A DNA stretch of 64,000 nt, from positions 124,001 to 188,000 of the forward strand of contig NZ_VLLG01000004.1 of assembly GCF_007830125.1 (NCBI RefSeq), in the 5' to 3' direction. Below are positions 33,140-41,395 of this stretch, one piece after another. How positions within the stretch are numbered: position 1 is the first letter of the stretch; each line of letters begins with the position of its first letter. A program made the translations under genes and the position numbers. The notes under the pieces were generated by a model. The model had not been told where the DNA came from, ran no database searches, and saw only the letters and a program-made list of their open reading frames with translations. The stretch is from Chitinophaga japonensis (GTDB lineage: Bacteria > Bacteroidota > Bacteroidia > Chitinophagales > Chitinophagaceae).

Positions 33140-33738
33140 CTGAGGTAGTTATAATAGCACAAAGGCAGGTTAACAATAGTGGTACACAGGGTGCGCTTGT
33201 TTATTTCTTCAGCGAAAAACCCGTCCGCATTGTAGGCATCTTCACGGAACCGGATGCCGGTTGATATGGTGCCGCGCCACATGAACTGTGCCGTATCGAT
33301 ATTATTGACCCTGGGCCTATCCGCAGAAAGGCGATGGGTGCCGTCCTTCAGCTGCTGGTCAAAAATCAGCATCGATGCGTCCTCTACAACCTGCTGGTTA
33401 GCCATTAACCAGGGCACCAGGTCGGGGTGTAGGATGTTGTCATCATCGATACAGTAAATCCACTCATTCAGCACGGACAGTCTTTCCAGCCTTGCCCGCA
33501 GCTCCTGTTGCATGAGGAAAGTGTTACGGTGACAGTGACCAGCCATGCCAGAAATAGTAGCTTGAGCATGGTTTTCGATATGCGGCAACATCCCTGATAT
33601 GGGAGGCATAGGGCATGACGCATCAAAGATTAGCCACCATTCGATGTCAATGCCCTTACCAAGCTGCTGCCTGATGCTTTCCCTGATTGCGGAAAGATTT
33701 TGCGGCCGGGTTACCGGCGTTACGATGTTTAGCTTCAT
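33136..33738 (-). CDS. Family 2-like glycosyltransferase, cassette gene 1
   Basis: 200 residues, GT-A fold. It starts KLNIVTPVTRPQNLSAIRESI and has the metal-binding aspartates in WIYCIDDDNILHPDLVPWL (about 105-123), then a FMWRGTISTGIRFREDAYNADG acceptor region. Family-2 relatives start with the same 'IVTPVTR' strand. It follows the large terminase by 10 bp and overlaps the methyltransferase by 4 bp, so it is the first gene of the block. Confidence 0.82.
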   Translation of the reverse strand: MKLNIVTPVTRPQNLSAIRESIRQQLGKGIDIEWWLIFDASCPMPPISGMLPHIENHAQATISGMAGHCHRNTFLMQQELRARLERLSVLNEWIYCIDDDNILHPDLVPWLMANQQVVEDASMLIFDQQLKDGTHRLSADRPRVNNIDTAQFMWRGTISTGIRFREDAYNADGFFAEEINKRTLCTTIVNLPLCYYNYLR

Positions 33739-33748
33739 TTAAGATGTT

Positions 33749-35323
33749 TTAAAAGAACACGCCGGTAAGGTCCTGTGTGACCTCTTCTTGCGCATCCGGG
33801 TAAAAAGTATTGGCCAGTGCGTCCAGCTTATCAGGAGACCGCTTAAGCCGTTCTTTCATATCTTCTTTTGGCTCAATTATTATTCTGCCGTTGCTTTGGA
33901 ACTTCCATTTAACGCCCTCCAGTTCTTCTTTCAAGCCGTCATCAGGCGGCAGCATGGCTTTTGATTTTTTGGATGGGTCCAACCAGTCCCGGACAGCCCA
34001 AGCCAGGTAAGCCCGCATATTGGCGAAGGTATATTGGCCTGTCAGGTCAGTGAGTGCATTGCCGGCGGAGTCTTCAGCGGCTTCAGAGTACTTGCAAGAA
34101 AACACACCAGGTATTCCCAGCTCTACCAGTCGGGAATACACCCCGGCACCCTCTCCAATGGTATCTATGTAAGCTTTGGCCTTTTTGCCGGAGAACAGGT
34201 CGTTATGTTGGTTTATGCGGTTCACCGTCATTCCGGCTACCTCCATATGGTTGGCCTTACCGGCAGAGTGTACCATCTGCATTTCGCCCACGTAATCCCC
34301 GTACCTGGGGCAAAAACAGGAACTATCCCGGCCCATACCGGCAACGTCCACTCCCAAGCGCAGTACATTGGATATTGGGAAACCTTCCGTCCGGTGCTGC
34401 TTCCATCTCTCCATCGCCAGATCCACCCACTGAGATGGGATAAGGGTATCTGATGTCTCTTTAGGTGCCAGGGCAAGTACTTTAATACGGAACAGATCAT
34501 TTGGCCGGAAACATTCCCCTTCCCACCGAAAGTCCCCTTCGCCCTCGTTGAAGTCACGTTCATCTATCCGTTGACACCAGGTTTCCACTTTATCCGCCAC
34601 CCATCCGTAATCCACCTGCCCCGGGATCACTATCTGCTTCTGCAGGACATTAGGCGCATTGAGGCTATTCAGGCGGAACTTGGCCCACCTGGCTGACTTC
34701 TGAGACCGGGCTGCATAACCAGTGTTGGTATTACGGTTAAAAACAAGCACTATGCGGCTGTCCCCCTGTAGGTTCCCCTCGATGGCGCTGTATATGTTCT
34801 CATGTATCCCAGATGCCTCTGTGACGCCGAAAAAAGTATGAACGGCATGGAAGCCCGACCAAGCCTCGTGGTTGTGCTCATCGGCCTTAAATCCGGTCAA
34901 AAACCACTCTTCATGATCAGTCTTGATATCATATGCCGACAGCCGGCCGGCCATGAAGCCGAAACCATTGGCCACCATCCGCCGGTAAAGCCGGGAGATC
35001 TCTGGCATCATGATGTTCTTGATCTGTCGATCCGTGGGAGCCGTCAGGGCCACTTTGGTATTCTCCACCAGGTCTCCATTGATGAATACCGGTGTGTTAT
35101 ATAGGAAGCACAGTGCCGCCACAGCCATAATATAATCCTTCCCGCGGGCCGTGCCGGAAGCCACAGAGGTCATCTTATTGAACTGCACGGAACGCAATAT
35201 GGCTTCTTGCTCCGGGTCCAGGGAAACCCCCAACACCACCCGGGCGAAGTAGCACCAGTCGGCCCGGCCCTGGCGAAGCACTTCCGCCACCCGCTGTTTC
35301 AATTCCTCACTTACCGCCGCCAT
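33749..35323 (-). CDS. Terminase large subunit
   Basis: 524 residues, DNA-packaging motor. The ATPase part has a divergent Walker A loop in VASGTARGKDYIMAV near residue 55, an APTDRQIKNIMMPEI strand-helix and HTFFGVTEASGIHE. The nuclease part has LRLGVDVAGMGRDSSCF (acidic RNase-H-like strand), then AYIDTIGEGAGVYSRL and a terminal KLDALANTFYP. It translocates DNA into the portal. Its start overlaps the small subunit by 17 bp. Confidence 0.92.
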   Translation of the reverse strand: MAAVSEELKQRVAEVLRQGRADWCYFARVVLGVSLDPEQEAILRSVQFNKMTSVASGTARGKDYIMAVAALCFLYNTPVFINGDLVENTKVALTAPTDRQIKNIMMPEISRLYRRMVANGFGFMAGRLSAYDIKTDHEEWFLTGFKADEHNHEAWSGFHAVHTFFGVTEASGIHENIYSAIEGNLQGDSRIVLVFNRNTNTGYAARSQKSARWAKFRLNSLNAPNVLQKQIVIPGQVDYGWVADKVETWCQRIDERDFNEGEGDFRWEGECFRPNDLFRIKVLALAPKETSDTLIPSQWVDLAMERWKQHRTEGFPISNVLRLGVDVAGMGRDSSCFCPRYGDYVGEMQMVHSAGKANHMEVAGMTVNRINQHNDLFSGKKAKAYIDTIGEGAGVYSRLVELGIPGVFSCKYSEAAEDSAGNALTDLTGQYTFANMRAYLAWAVRDWLDPSKKSKAMLPPDDGLKEELEGVKWKFQSNGRIIIEPKEDMKERLKRSPDKLDALANTFYPDAQEEVTQDLTGVFF

Positions 35324-36098
35324 TCATAACCGTTTTATAAAGTGCTTTCAACTCGTCATCTGCCCCAAGCTGCAGCTTGTCGTTCCACATGCCTAAGTGC
35401 CGCCCTAATAGCTCCAGGGCTTTCTCTTTGTCGAACATCTTCACTTCAATGCCACTCCGGCCCTGTTTAATGCTGGAAAGGGCTGGTATTTTTGCCTTAT
35501 CTATCGTATCGGTAGGGAACACCTCCACCACTCGGTGGGTGCGCTTTTCTTCCTCCTGATCGCCCAGATCTGTCTTGGAACCGCCCACCTCTTCTTTTTC
35601 CACAACCTTCACAAAGTCGTTGATATTGGCAAAGGCGATGGCCGCCAGCTCTTGCAGTACCCTGTCAGGTGTGATTTCTGTCCGTTGTGCCCGGACTTTC
35701 ATAAGGAGATCGATGTAAGCCTTTATCTTAGATTTTACAAGAAGTTCGCTAGCTGTTTCACTTGCTGATTTTTTACTATATCTTGAACGTATCGCGGCTT
35801 GGGTGCCGTTAAGGTCGATCAGGTATTCCTCGCAGAAGGTGCGTTGTTTGATGGGAAGTGCGGCAGCGGCTTTCTCTAGCTGCGTGGAAAGATCATCCGC
35901 TTCAACAGGTTTTGCTGTGGAAACTGTCGCAACTTTATTCAATTCAGCAGCTATATCCGATTTATTCAACCACCTTTTCCCACAAGTAGCCGCTTTTTTC
36001 CTGTCCGTTCCGGGCACCGCTTTTATGTATGATGCAATATGGTCCTGTGTTTCCTTGTAATGTTGAATGAATACTATATGTTCTGCCTTCAACGCCAT
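35307..36098 (-). CDS. Terminase small subunit, with a possible duplicated DNA-binding domain
   Basis: 263 residues, longer than the usual 150-200. Residues about 85-155 match the Terminase_2 domain: LPIKQRTFCEEYLIDLNGTQ, AAIRSRYSKKSASETASEL and a helix ending KAYIDLLMKVR. Residues 1-60 repeat the same order more loosely (AEHIVFIQHYKETQDHIASYI, RKKAATCGKRWLNKSDIAAEL), suggesting a duplicated helix-turn-helix. The C-terminus has KALELLGRHLGMW. It recognises the pac or cos site. The start is next to a single GTTAAC motif (36104). Confidence 0.85.
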   Translation of the reverse strand: MALKAEHIVFIQHYKETQDHIASYIKAVPGTDRKKAATCGKRWLNKSDIAAELNKVATVSTAKPVEADDLSTQLEKAAAALPIKQRTFCEEYLIDLNGTQAAIRSRYSKKSASETASELLVKSKIKAYIDLLMKVRAQRTEITPDRVLQELAAIAFANINDFVKVVEKEEVGGSKTDLGDQEEEKRTHRVVEVFPTDTIDKAKIPALSSIKQGRSGIEVKMFDKEKALELLGRHLGMWNDKLQLGADDELKALYKTVMNGGGK

Positions 36099-36146
36099 TT
36101 TCGGGTTAACTTTTCAACAAAATTAGCCAGCTATGTTGTTCCGTGG

Positions 36147-36437
36147 TCATACCGGTATTGCCAGAGCTGCCCATCCTTTTATATTGAACAAGCCATCTTC
36201 ACCCTCCCAATCTTCACGCTTCTTGGGCTTCTGACGTTCGGGACGGCTTTTGCTTTTAAAAGTAAACAGATGGCCGTTTATTATCTTTCGATTGTCAATA
36301 GCTGCAAGCAATCTATAGTATCGTATATTTTCCGCTATCCTTGCTTCGTTGATGCTGTTGTAGGTGTGCACCGGTCTACCGTTTGGACTACGCTTTACTA
36401 CCTGGAAGCCGACGTAATTCTTTCTTTTCCTTTTCAT
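36147..36437 (-). CDS. Small basic protein, NUMOD1-like DNA-binding motif
   Basis: 96 residues, very basic at both ends. The middle (PNGRPVHTYNSINEARIAENI then RLLAAIDNRKIINGHLFTFK) resembles NUMOD1-type modules, in which a beta hairpin precedes a helix-turn-helix and which accompany homing nucleases or stand alone in phages. A role as a transcription or packaging regulator is possible. The similarity is weak. Confidence 0.5.
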   Translation of the reverse strand: MKRKRKNYVGFQVVKRSPNGRPVHTYNSINEARIAENIRYYRLLAAIDNRKIINGHLFTFKSKSRPERQKPKKREDWEGEDGLFNIKGWAALAIPV

Positions 36438-36444
36438 TTATCTT

Positions 36445-36939
36445 CTATCCTTTTTTGAAAGTTGTGGTAAAAACAAACCGCAGCATCATCCTGCCGGCGA
36501 ATGGGTCGTGTAGAACTTCCGCCGCTACAATGTCGCGCTTCCAGAATACTACCCTGGCACCGTAGAACCCGGATACCCGGTCAATGTTGATAGAATACCA
36601 CGGATGCACCACTGCGCTCAGGGAGACAGGCCCCCCGTCGGCTACCTTCACCGCATATTTTAAGCCCACCGGGTAAGAATCTTCACTCATGCTTACTTCC
36701 GGATGAACAAACTCAGAGCGCCCGTACTTTATCAGGTCGTTGTTGGTCAGGCGATCAAAGCCGAAAGTCAACATGAAAGAGTGGCGGCGGTTGGCAGTGT
36801 AGATACCTCCTTCCAAGCCCAGGGCCGTCATCACCCCGTTAAAGTCGGTGCCGGCTGTCAGGGAGAAGGCAGGTATTGGCTGCTGTGCCATGGTGGCATT
36901 CGCAAGCAGCATGCTTATAATCAATAGCTGTGGTTTCAT
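36445..36939 (-). CDS. Secreted or outer-membrane beta-rich protein in the prophage
   Basis: 164 residues. A Sec signal peptide, MKPQLLIISMLLANATMAQQ, is followed by alternating strands of an outer-membrane barrel type: FSLTAGTDFNGVMTALGLEGG, SFMLTFGFDRLTNN, YPVGLKYAVKV, and a C-terminal RMMLRFVFTTTFKKG. In a phage this could modify the host surface, for example to exclude other phages, or be a host gene carried along. It lies upstream of the terminase genes on the leftward strand. Confidence 0.6.
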   Translation of the reverse strand: MKPQLLIISMLLANATMAQQPIPAFSLTAGTDFNGVMTALGLEGGIYTANRRHSFMLTFGFDRLTNNDLIKYGRSEFVHPEVSMSEDSYPVGLKYAVKVADGGPVSLSAVVHPWYSINIDRVSGFYGARVVFWKRDIVAAEVLHDPFAGRMMLRFVFTTTFKKG

Positions 36940-36977
36940 AATTGAGATATGCCCGGGGGAGCCGCCGGGCGGCGGGT

Positions 36978-37172
36978 TTAATTGTTGTCTACTTCATGGC
37001 TGACTTCATATGCCACTTCATCCTGAACGACCGTGCAGTACCCCATTCCGTTTAGCTCACACCACTCTTGCGCAAGCTCGCGGGTAGGTGCGGTAATCTT
37101 CGGCCCGCAGTATTTGGTCAGCAGGCCTGTGAGCGGGGACACTGCGTATATGTATGTTGTCCACTTTTTCAT
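36978..37172 (-). CDS. Hypothetical small protein (64 aa)
   Basis: No recognised family. The sequence has two short strands (WTTYIYAVSPLTGLLTKYCG and MGYCTVVQDEVAYEVSHE) joined by an acidic helix containing a Cys. It overlaps the upstream gene's stop by 4 bp, part of a run of small early-middle genes. Confidence 0.55.
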   Translation of the reverse strand: MKKWTTYIYAVSPLTGLLTKYCGPKITAPTRELAQEWCELNGMGYCTVVQDEVAYEVSHEVDNN

Positions 37173-37483
37173 TCTTCGCTTTGCGTTTTTGAGGGCCCCG
37201 GATCAGGGATCACCCCCAGCACCACCAGCATGCTGTCAATAACGTCTTTACTGAACTGCGGCCCGTTCACCGCATGGGCTATTTCCGCGGCCCATTCCAG
37301 AGCTTTGGCTGCCAACGGCAACATTTGCTCCGTCATATATTCAAGCTGCTTTTTGTAGTACTTGCGAGCCCAGAAATCTCCTTCGGGCGGATTGGACCAC
37401 TTCTTTGCAAACTCGTATGTCTGCGGATACCTGATCTTTACCAACTCTTCGGCTTTTAGCCTTACATTTTCTTCGTAGGTCAT
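37169..37483 (-). CDS. Hypothetical helical protein (104 aa)
   Basis: No recognised family. Mostly helical, including EENVRLKAEELVKIRYPQTYE and AAKALEWAAEIAHAVNGPQF, with a Pro-Glu-Ser tail. It is coupled by 4-bp overlap with the following 64-residue gene and is probably a small accessory protein of the replication-to-packaging transition region. Confidence 0.6.
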   Translation of the reverse strand: MTYEENVRLKAEELVKIRYPQTYEFAKKWSNPPEGDFWARKYYKKQLEYMTEQMLPLAAKALEWAAEIAHAVNGPQFSKDVIDSMLVVLGVIPDPGPSKTQSEE

Positions 37484-37569
37484 ATTTCAATGTTTTGAAT
37501 CAAAGTTGAATAATATGTGATTCGGTTTTTTCCGGTTTTTGCAGGGGATTTTTCCTGTATCATTCCTCT

Positions 37570-37803
37570 TTATTCGGTTTTAGTTGCTGCCCTGCCCAGT
37601 TCATTTAATCGTTCCTTCAATCTTTTGTTCTCTTCCCGCAGCTCCCGGATCACTTCCTTATCACTCTTGCGTTGGGGCTTTGGGCACTCGCACCATTCCA
37701 GGGCCTCTTTATCCGGCAGATGATAGTGCGTAACAACTCCCCAGCAGCCAGGGATGAGATGCTTTACTCCATGTTCATCTGTATGGAAGTGGCAACGCAT
37801 CAA
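37570..37803 (-). CDS. Small protein with Cys/His residues and a coiled coil
   Basis: 77 residues. The first half contains Cys and His residues that could bind zinc (RCHFHTDEHGVKHLIPGCWG, HYHLPDKEALEWCECPKP), and the second half is a coiled coil (VIRELREENKRLKERLNEL). It overlaps the upstream gene by 4 bp. The function is unknown. Confidence 0.6.
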   Translation of the reverse strand: MMRCHFHTDEHGVKHLIPGCWGVVTHYHLPDKEALEWCECPKPQRKSDKEVIRELREENKRLKERLNELGRAATKTE

Positions 37804-38480
37804 TCCGGTGATTCAATCCTTTTAAATGAAATCACCCACACCCATGGATTAGCAGCCCAGCTATCCGTCCCGTTGATGGATTGCCATAACGTTTCGAATG
37901 ACCGCCTAGCAAGCTGATTAATTGGAATAAACTCCGGCAGGGTGCCCCATGATACGAACCAGGAACCGTCCAAATAGTTCTTGCTCCCAATCGTCTGGTC
38001 GAAACCTTGAAATTCTACACCTTCCGCCCGTGCGTCCTTGTCCGTGATATCTTGCAGTCGCTCCACCCGTATATCTGTTATCCGAAGGAAGATGCGGGCT
38101 GCTTTACGAGGCATATGGATAGACGGCTTCCATTTAACCGGCCTAACATCATCGATGTACAGACCGTGATCAGCTTTATATTTATAATCAAATTCGATTG
38201 TGGCAGCATTATAACATGTACTCCAACTCTCCCGCACCCAAAGAACATCCCCTGGATGACCGTAGGGGCAAGCGCACATAACAATATTACCGCTTCCTTT
38301 ATGTTGAAATAGCTGCCCGTATTTACCATTACCCATGATGCCAGGGTCACTGTAGGGTTGCCATACATCAGGGAGTTGGTTGACATATTCCAACCCTCTT
38401 AGCCGGCGCGTCTGCGTCTTTATATCCTTCTTGGTTGAGATTACCATGGGGGTCCCCATTAACATCGGTCGTTGTTTCAT
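37800..38480 (-). CDS. ASCH/PUA-like phage protein
   Basis: 226 residues. The pattern starts with QRPMLMGTPMVISTKKDIKTQTRRL (split by a turn), then HPGDVLWVRESWSTC, and further MPRKAARIFLRITDIRVERLQDI and DKDARAEGVEFQG, a signature of phage proteins with an ASCH-like fold that bind RNA or modified nucleotides. The closing WVWVISFKRI is typical. The role in the phage is not established. Confidence 0.75.
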   Translation of the reverse strand: MKQRPMLMGTPMVISTKKDIKTQTRRLRGLEYVNQLPDVWQPYSDPGIMGNGKYGQLFQHKGSGNIVMCACPYGHPGDVLWVRESWSTCYNAATIEFDYKYKADHGLYIDDVRPVKWKPSIHMPRKAARIFLRITDIRVERLQDITDKDARAEGVEFQGFDQTIGSKNYLDGSWFVSWGTLPEFIPINQLARRSFETLWQSINGTDSWAANPWVWVISFKRIESPD

Positions 38481-38634
38481 AGTTGAGTTTTGATTCGAGT
38501 TTATAAAATACCGTCACCTTTTTACCGGCGTACATCCGGCACCACGCGGCTGCTACCTGGTGTTTGACCGCGTAATCGCACTCTTCTTTCCTAATTATCT
38601 TACCGGACCGCTCCAGGTAGAGTGTTATCTTCAT
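38368..38634 (-). CDS. Small protein overlapping the ASCH-like gene
   Basis: 88 residues. The first 60 (MKITLYLERSGKIIRKEECD and AAAWCRMYAGKKVTVFYKLES) look like a genuine small alpha/beta protein. The last 38 overlap the start of the ASCH-like gene by 113 bp in another frame. Either the overlap is real, or the ASCH-like gene starts later. I lean to the former because both ends have plausible starts. Confidence 0.5.
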   Translation of the reverse strand: MKITLYLERSGKIIRKEECDYAVKHQVAAAWCRMYAGKKVTVFYKLESKLNYETTTDVNGDPHGNLNQEGYKDADAPAKRVGICQPTP

Positions 38635-38645
38635 CGCCTATTCCT

Positions 38646-39533
38646 TCATTCATTATCGCCTGTAGGGACTTGCGGTGGTTCAGGAGATGGCAACCAATGT
38701 GAAGCTGGGTATACTGTACCCGGGACAGCAAAGCCATTATGTTTATATGGCTTTTCATGGCCTGAATCCCCAACATATGTGCCGCCATAGACCTTCCCAT
38801 GTTCATATATGCCTGGCAGGTTCACCACGAAATTGACACGCTGTAACGGCTCGGGCCATCGCTCTGTTACCGAGATCCATTTTTGTTTCGCAATCGCATC
38901 CACTATCAACTTCACATGACCGCCATGGGCCTCCATGCTACCCTTGTAATACCCGGGGGCCTGGATGGTCCAGTCCTTCATAACCTGCCAAGCGGCCTCG
39001 AATGCAGGCGTTGCGCATTCCTCCCGGGTAGGCTCCGGCAGCGGCTTGATCTCCTGCAGGCCGGGGGAGTAGCCCCGTTGGCAACGGCCATCCGCGCAGG
39101 GATCATTCGGGTCCTGACGCCAGTGGGCGGGGAGCTCCATCAGGTCGTTCTCCAGCAGGTAGATAAGCATGGCGGCGCGGGCTTGAGCTTCAGTGCGGGC
39201 AAAAATAGCCTGATGGAAAGCGCCCATTGAATCACCCGTAATGAGTCGGTATTGGATTGCATAAGCTTCCACCTCTATACCGTTACACGTTTTATTAATT
39301 GCTCTCCATGTAAGCAGCCTGTGCTCTCCAACAAATTCCGGCAGCATATCCCCCAGCTCCGCCACGTTGTACGCTGGCGCCAGGGCATCACTATGCCAGC
39401 CATATTGTACATACTCTCCGTGTGGCCCATCCTTCGCCGACATGTGGTAGAAGGTGGCAACCGGCTTTACGCCCAGGGCGACCAGGCGTAAGGCTTGTTC
39501 TTTGGTGCAACATTGATCTTGTAGTGATAACAT
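38646..39533 (-). CDS. Phage protein with C-terminal DUF551-like domain
   Basis: 295 residues. The C-terminal 70 residues fit the DUF551 pattern: KWISVTERWPEPLQRVNFVV, a VYGGTYVGDSG centre and YPASHWLPSPEPP, as found in phage and host proteins of unknown function. The N-terminal part contains SLQDQCCTKEQALRLVALGV and a Cys-containing loop DPCADGRCQRG that may bind metal. It overlaps nothing and follows the HNH gene by 2 bp. Confidence 0.65.
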   Translation of the reverse strand: MLSLQDQCCTKEQALRLVALGVKPVATFYHMSAKDGPHGEYVQYGWHSDALAPAYNVAELGDMLPEFVGEHRLLTWRAINKTCNGIEVEAYAIQYRLITGDSMGAFHQAIFARTEAQARAAMLIYLLENDLMELPAHWRQDPNDPCADGRCQRGYSPGLQEIKPLPEPTREECATPAFEAAWQVMKDWTIQAPGYYKGSMEAHGGHVKLIVDAIAKQKWISVTERWPEPLQRVNFVVNLPGIYEHGKVYGGTYVGDSGHEKPYKHNGFAVPGTVYPASHWLPSPEPPQVPTGDNE

Positions 39534-39535
39534 AA

Positions 39536-39883
39536 TTATTTTTTTAACCTTGAAATTTTATACCCCATTTTCCGGGCCCATGCGTCATTCACCTCAACAT
39601 ATGAATTGCAGTGATTACAAGCAGCCATCCAATAGCGCTTATCCATCAGGTCTTCCTTCGTGGATTTACCTTTACGGTGGTGCACACCCTGAGATGTTCC
39701 GGTGCATACAGGTGACCTGATCTGGCAGGCCTTCCCTTTCCAGAAAGGCCGTGATTCTTTGGCATATTCCCGGTTGATGGCAGCCCGTTTGACACTTACC
39801 GTCCGAATCTTTCTCGGCGGCTTCTTCTCAGGCTTTATCTGACCGTTCTTCAACTGCTGGCGATATTGCATGTATGGTGTCAT
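39536..39883 (-). CDS. HNH-type / NinG-like nuclease
   Basis: 115 residues. Zinc and HNH-type residues: CQIRSPVCTGTSQGVHHRKGK then WMAACNHCNSYV, giving C-x6-C ... HH ... C-x2-C. This resembles the NinG/Rap group and HNH fragments found next to phage replication and recombination genes, which process recombination intermediates. The N-terminus is basic, matching a DNA-binding role. Its start overlaps the methyltransferase by 4 bp. Confidence 0.7.
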   Translation of the reverse strand: MTPYMQYRQQLKNGQIKPEKKPPRKIRTVSVKRAAINREYAKESRPFWKGKACQIRSPVCTGTSQGVHHRKGKSTKEDLMDKRYWMAACNHCNSYVEVNDAWARKMGYKISRLKK

Positions 39884-41016
39884 AAAAACATTCCTAAATT
39901 TTTCCGCAGCCGCCGCTCTGCAATGGCGACATATTCCGGGTTCAATTCAAATCCCACATAGCTACGCTGCAGCTTCCTGGCAACCATACCGGTGGTGCCT
40001 GCGCCCATGAAAGGGTCCAGAACCGCCCCCCCCTCCGGGCATCCTGCTAATATGCAGATACGTGGCAGTTCTTCCGGGAAGGTGGCAAAGTGAGCCTCAT
40101 GGAATGGTTTTGTAGATATCGTCCAGACGGAACGCTTGTTCGCACCATAGGCCTGCTGCTCGGCTGTTGTCATCAAATCCCACCGCTCATTGAATCCGGC
40201 ATGCCGGCGAGAGTGACCACGCTGCTTATCTTTCCTGGGACCACCCACAGCCTTCATGGCACCATTGGTTTTGCCCGGTACCCGCGCTGATCCTTCCTGC
40301 TTATCGATATCCTGGGACCAACGCTGCAGTGTAGATGCCGCCGGCGGCTCCCGGATCGCAGCTGCGTTGTAGTAATAGTGGAATCCCCTCCACCTGGGAG
40401 TTCTTTCACCGTCATTTGTGTCAATAAACTGAGAAAGATCCGGTGTATTGGACCATTCCCCTGTATCCCGAGCGGTCCAAATAGTTTTTTTCCCAGATTT
40501 AGCAAACAGGAAAACATACTCGTGGCTTTTTGTAGTGCGGTCAGTCACGGATTCCGGCATAGGGTTCGGCTTATGCCATATGATGCAGTCCCGCAGGTAC
40601 CACCCATCGGCCCGGAGGGCAAAGGCAAGCATCCAGGGAATGCCTACCAGGTCTTTTGGCTTCAGGCCGGTTCCGGATTTGACAAACCTCTTTGCCTTAC
40701 CCATCTCTTCACCCTGCTTCCGCCCAATAAGAGTACTTTTCTCACTATGGTACGCAGCCCCATTGTGTGCATAGCTGTCCCCGATATTCACCCACAGGGT
40801 TCCATCATCCCGCAACACTCGCTTTACCTCCCGGAAGACGCCCACCATACCGGCAACATATTCCTCCGGCGTTCCCTCCAATCCCAGCTGGCCATCCACT
40901 CCGTAATCCCGCAAACCCCAATAAGGTGGACTGGTCACACAGCAGTTAAAGAAGCTATCAGGGTAGCGCTGCAAGCCGGTACGGCAGTCTTCGTTATGTA
41001 TGATGTTCAGTTCCAT
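39880..41016 (-). CDS. DNA methyltransferase (N6-adenine or N4-cytosine)
   Basis: 378 residues. Motif IV is SPPY at 29-32 in VTSPPYWGLRDYG, and the SAM-binding motif I comes late as DPFMGAGTTGMVA (about 345), so it is a beta-class enzyme that methylates exocyclic amino groups. The SPPY form is common in N4-cytosine enzymes but also occurs in N6-adenine ones. It may protect phage DNA from host restriction. It overlaps the truncated Dcm gene by one base. Confidence 0.9.
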   Translation of the reverse strand: MELNIIHNEDCRTGLQRYPDSFFNCCVTSPPYWGLRDYGVDGQLGLEGTPEEYVAGMVGVFREVKRVLRDDGTLWVNIGDSYAHNGAAYHSEKSTLIGRKQGEEMGKAKRFVKSGTGLKPKDLVGIPWMLAFALRADGWYLRDCIIWHKPNPMPESVTDRTTKSHEYVFLFAKSGKKTIWTARDTGEWSNTPDLSQFIDTNDGERTPRWRGFHYYYNAAAIREPPAASTLQRWSQDIDKQEGSARVPGKTNGAMKAVGGPRKDKQRGHSRRHAGFNERWDLMTTAEQQAYGANKRSVWTISTKPFHEAHFATFPEELPRICILAGCPEGGAVLDPFMGAGTTGMVARKLQRSYVGFELNPEYVAIAERRLRKNLGMFL

Positions 41017-41249
41017 TATGCAATCTCTGATTCTTTTTGTTCAAATATTGCCCCATAACTGGCCTCTATCAGCATGCGTGCCTGGAGTACTTCCGGATGG
41101 TTCTCTTCGTGGCTGGCGATGGCCAGTGGATCGTGATTGACGCAGGCGATCACCTGGACGAATTGCTGACCATTGTACCGGGCGCGGTGTATGCCAGAGG
41201 TAACACCGCCAGCGCCACAGAAAAGGTCTATGAAATATATCTTCCTCAT
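41016..41249 (-). CDS. Truncated C5-cytosine DNA methyltransferase
   Basis: 77 residues starting KIYFIDLFCGAGGVTSGIH, motif I of C5-cytosine methyltransferases with the FCGAGG signature, then the ACVNHDPLAIASHEENHPE motif II-III region. It then ends where the catalytic PCQ/ENV motifs should follow, so it cannot be active. The remainder has been lost, and the stop codon overlaps the start of the intact SPPY methyltransferase. Confidence 0.8.
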   Translation of the reverse strand: MRKIYFIDLFCGAGGVTSGIHRARYNGQQFVQVIACVNHDPLAIASHEENHPEVLQARMLIEASYGAIFEQKESEIA

Positions 41250-41395
41250 CCTATAAGCTTTTCCAATTCTCTGATTACTGTATTATAATTCCTGCAGGTG
41301 AACCGTATCACCCGCCATCCCAATGCATGTTCCTTATATTGGCCCCCACATATTGCGTTCTTTAGCCCTTTCTCTGGCACGTTCCTTAGCAGCAT
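41246..41395 (-). CDS. Small ORF, nuclease-like C-terminal remnant
   Basis: 49 residues. It includes ICGGQYKEHALGWRVIRFT and NTVIRELEKLIG. The GGQ...GWRVIRFT pattern resembles the C-terminus of VRR-NUC/DUF559-like nucleases. It overlaps the zinc-ribbon gene by 62 bp in another frame and the Dcm fragment by 4 bp. It looks like a decayed fragment that is still open. Too short to call active. Confidence 0.4.
   Translation of the reverse strand: MLLRNVPEKGLKNAICGGQYKEHALGWRVIRFTCRNYNTVIRELEKLIG

Noticed and set aside
33166..33175. Another GTTAACAA motif in the glycosyltransferase gene
   Set aside because: It is inside coding sequence with no paired copy or gene start, so chance occurrence is likelier than a fifth leader element.
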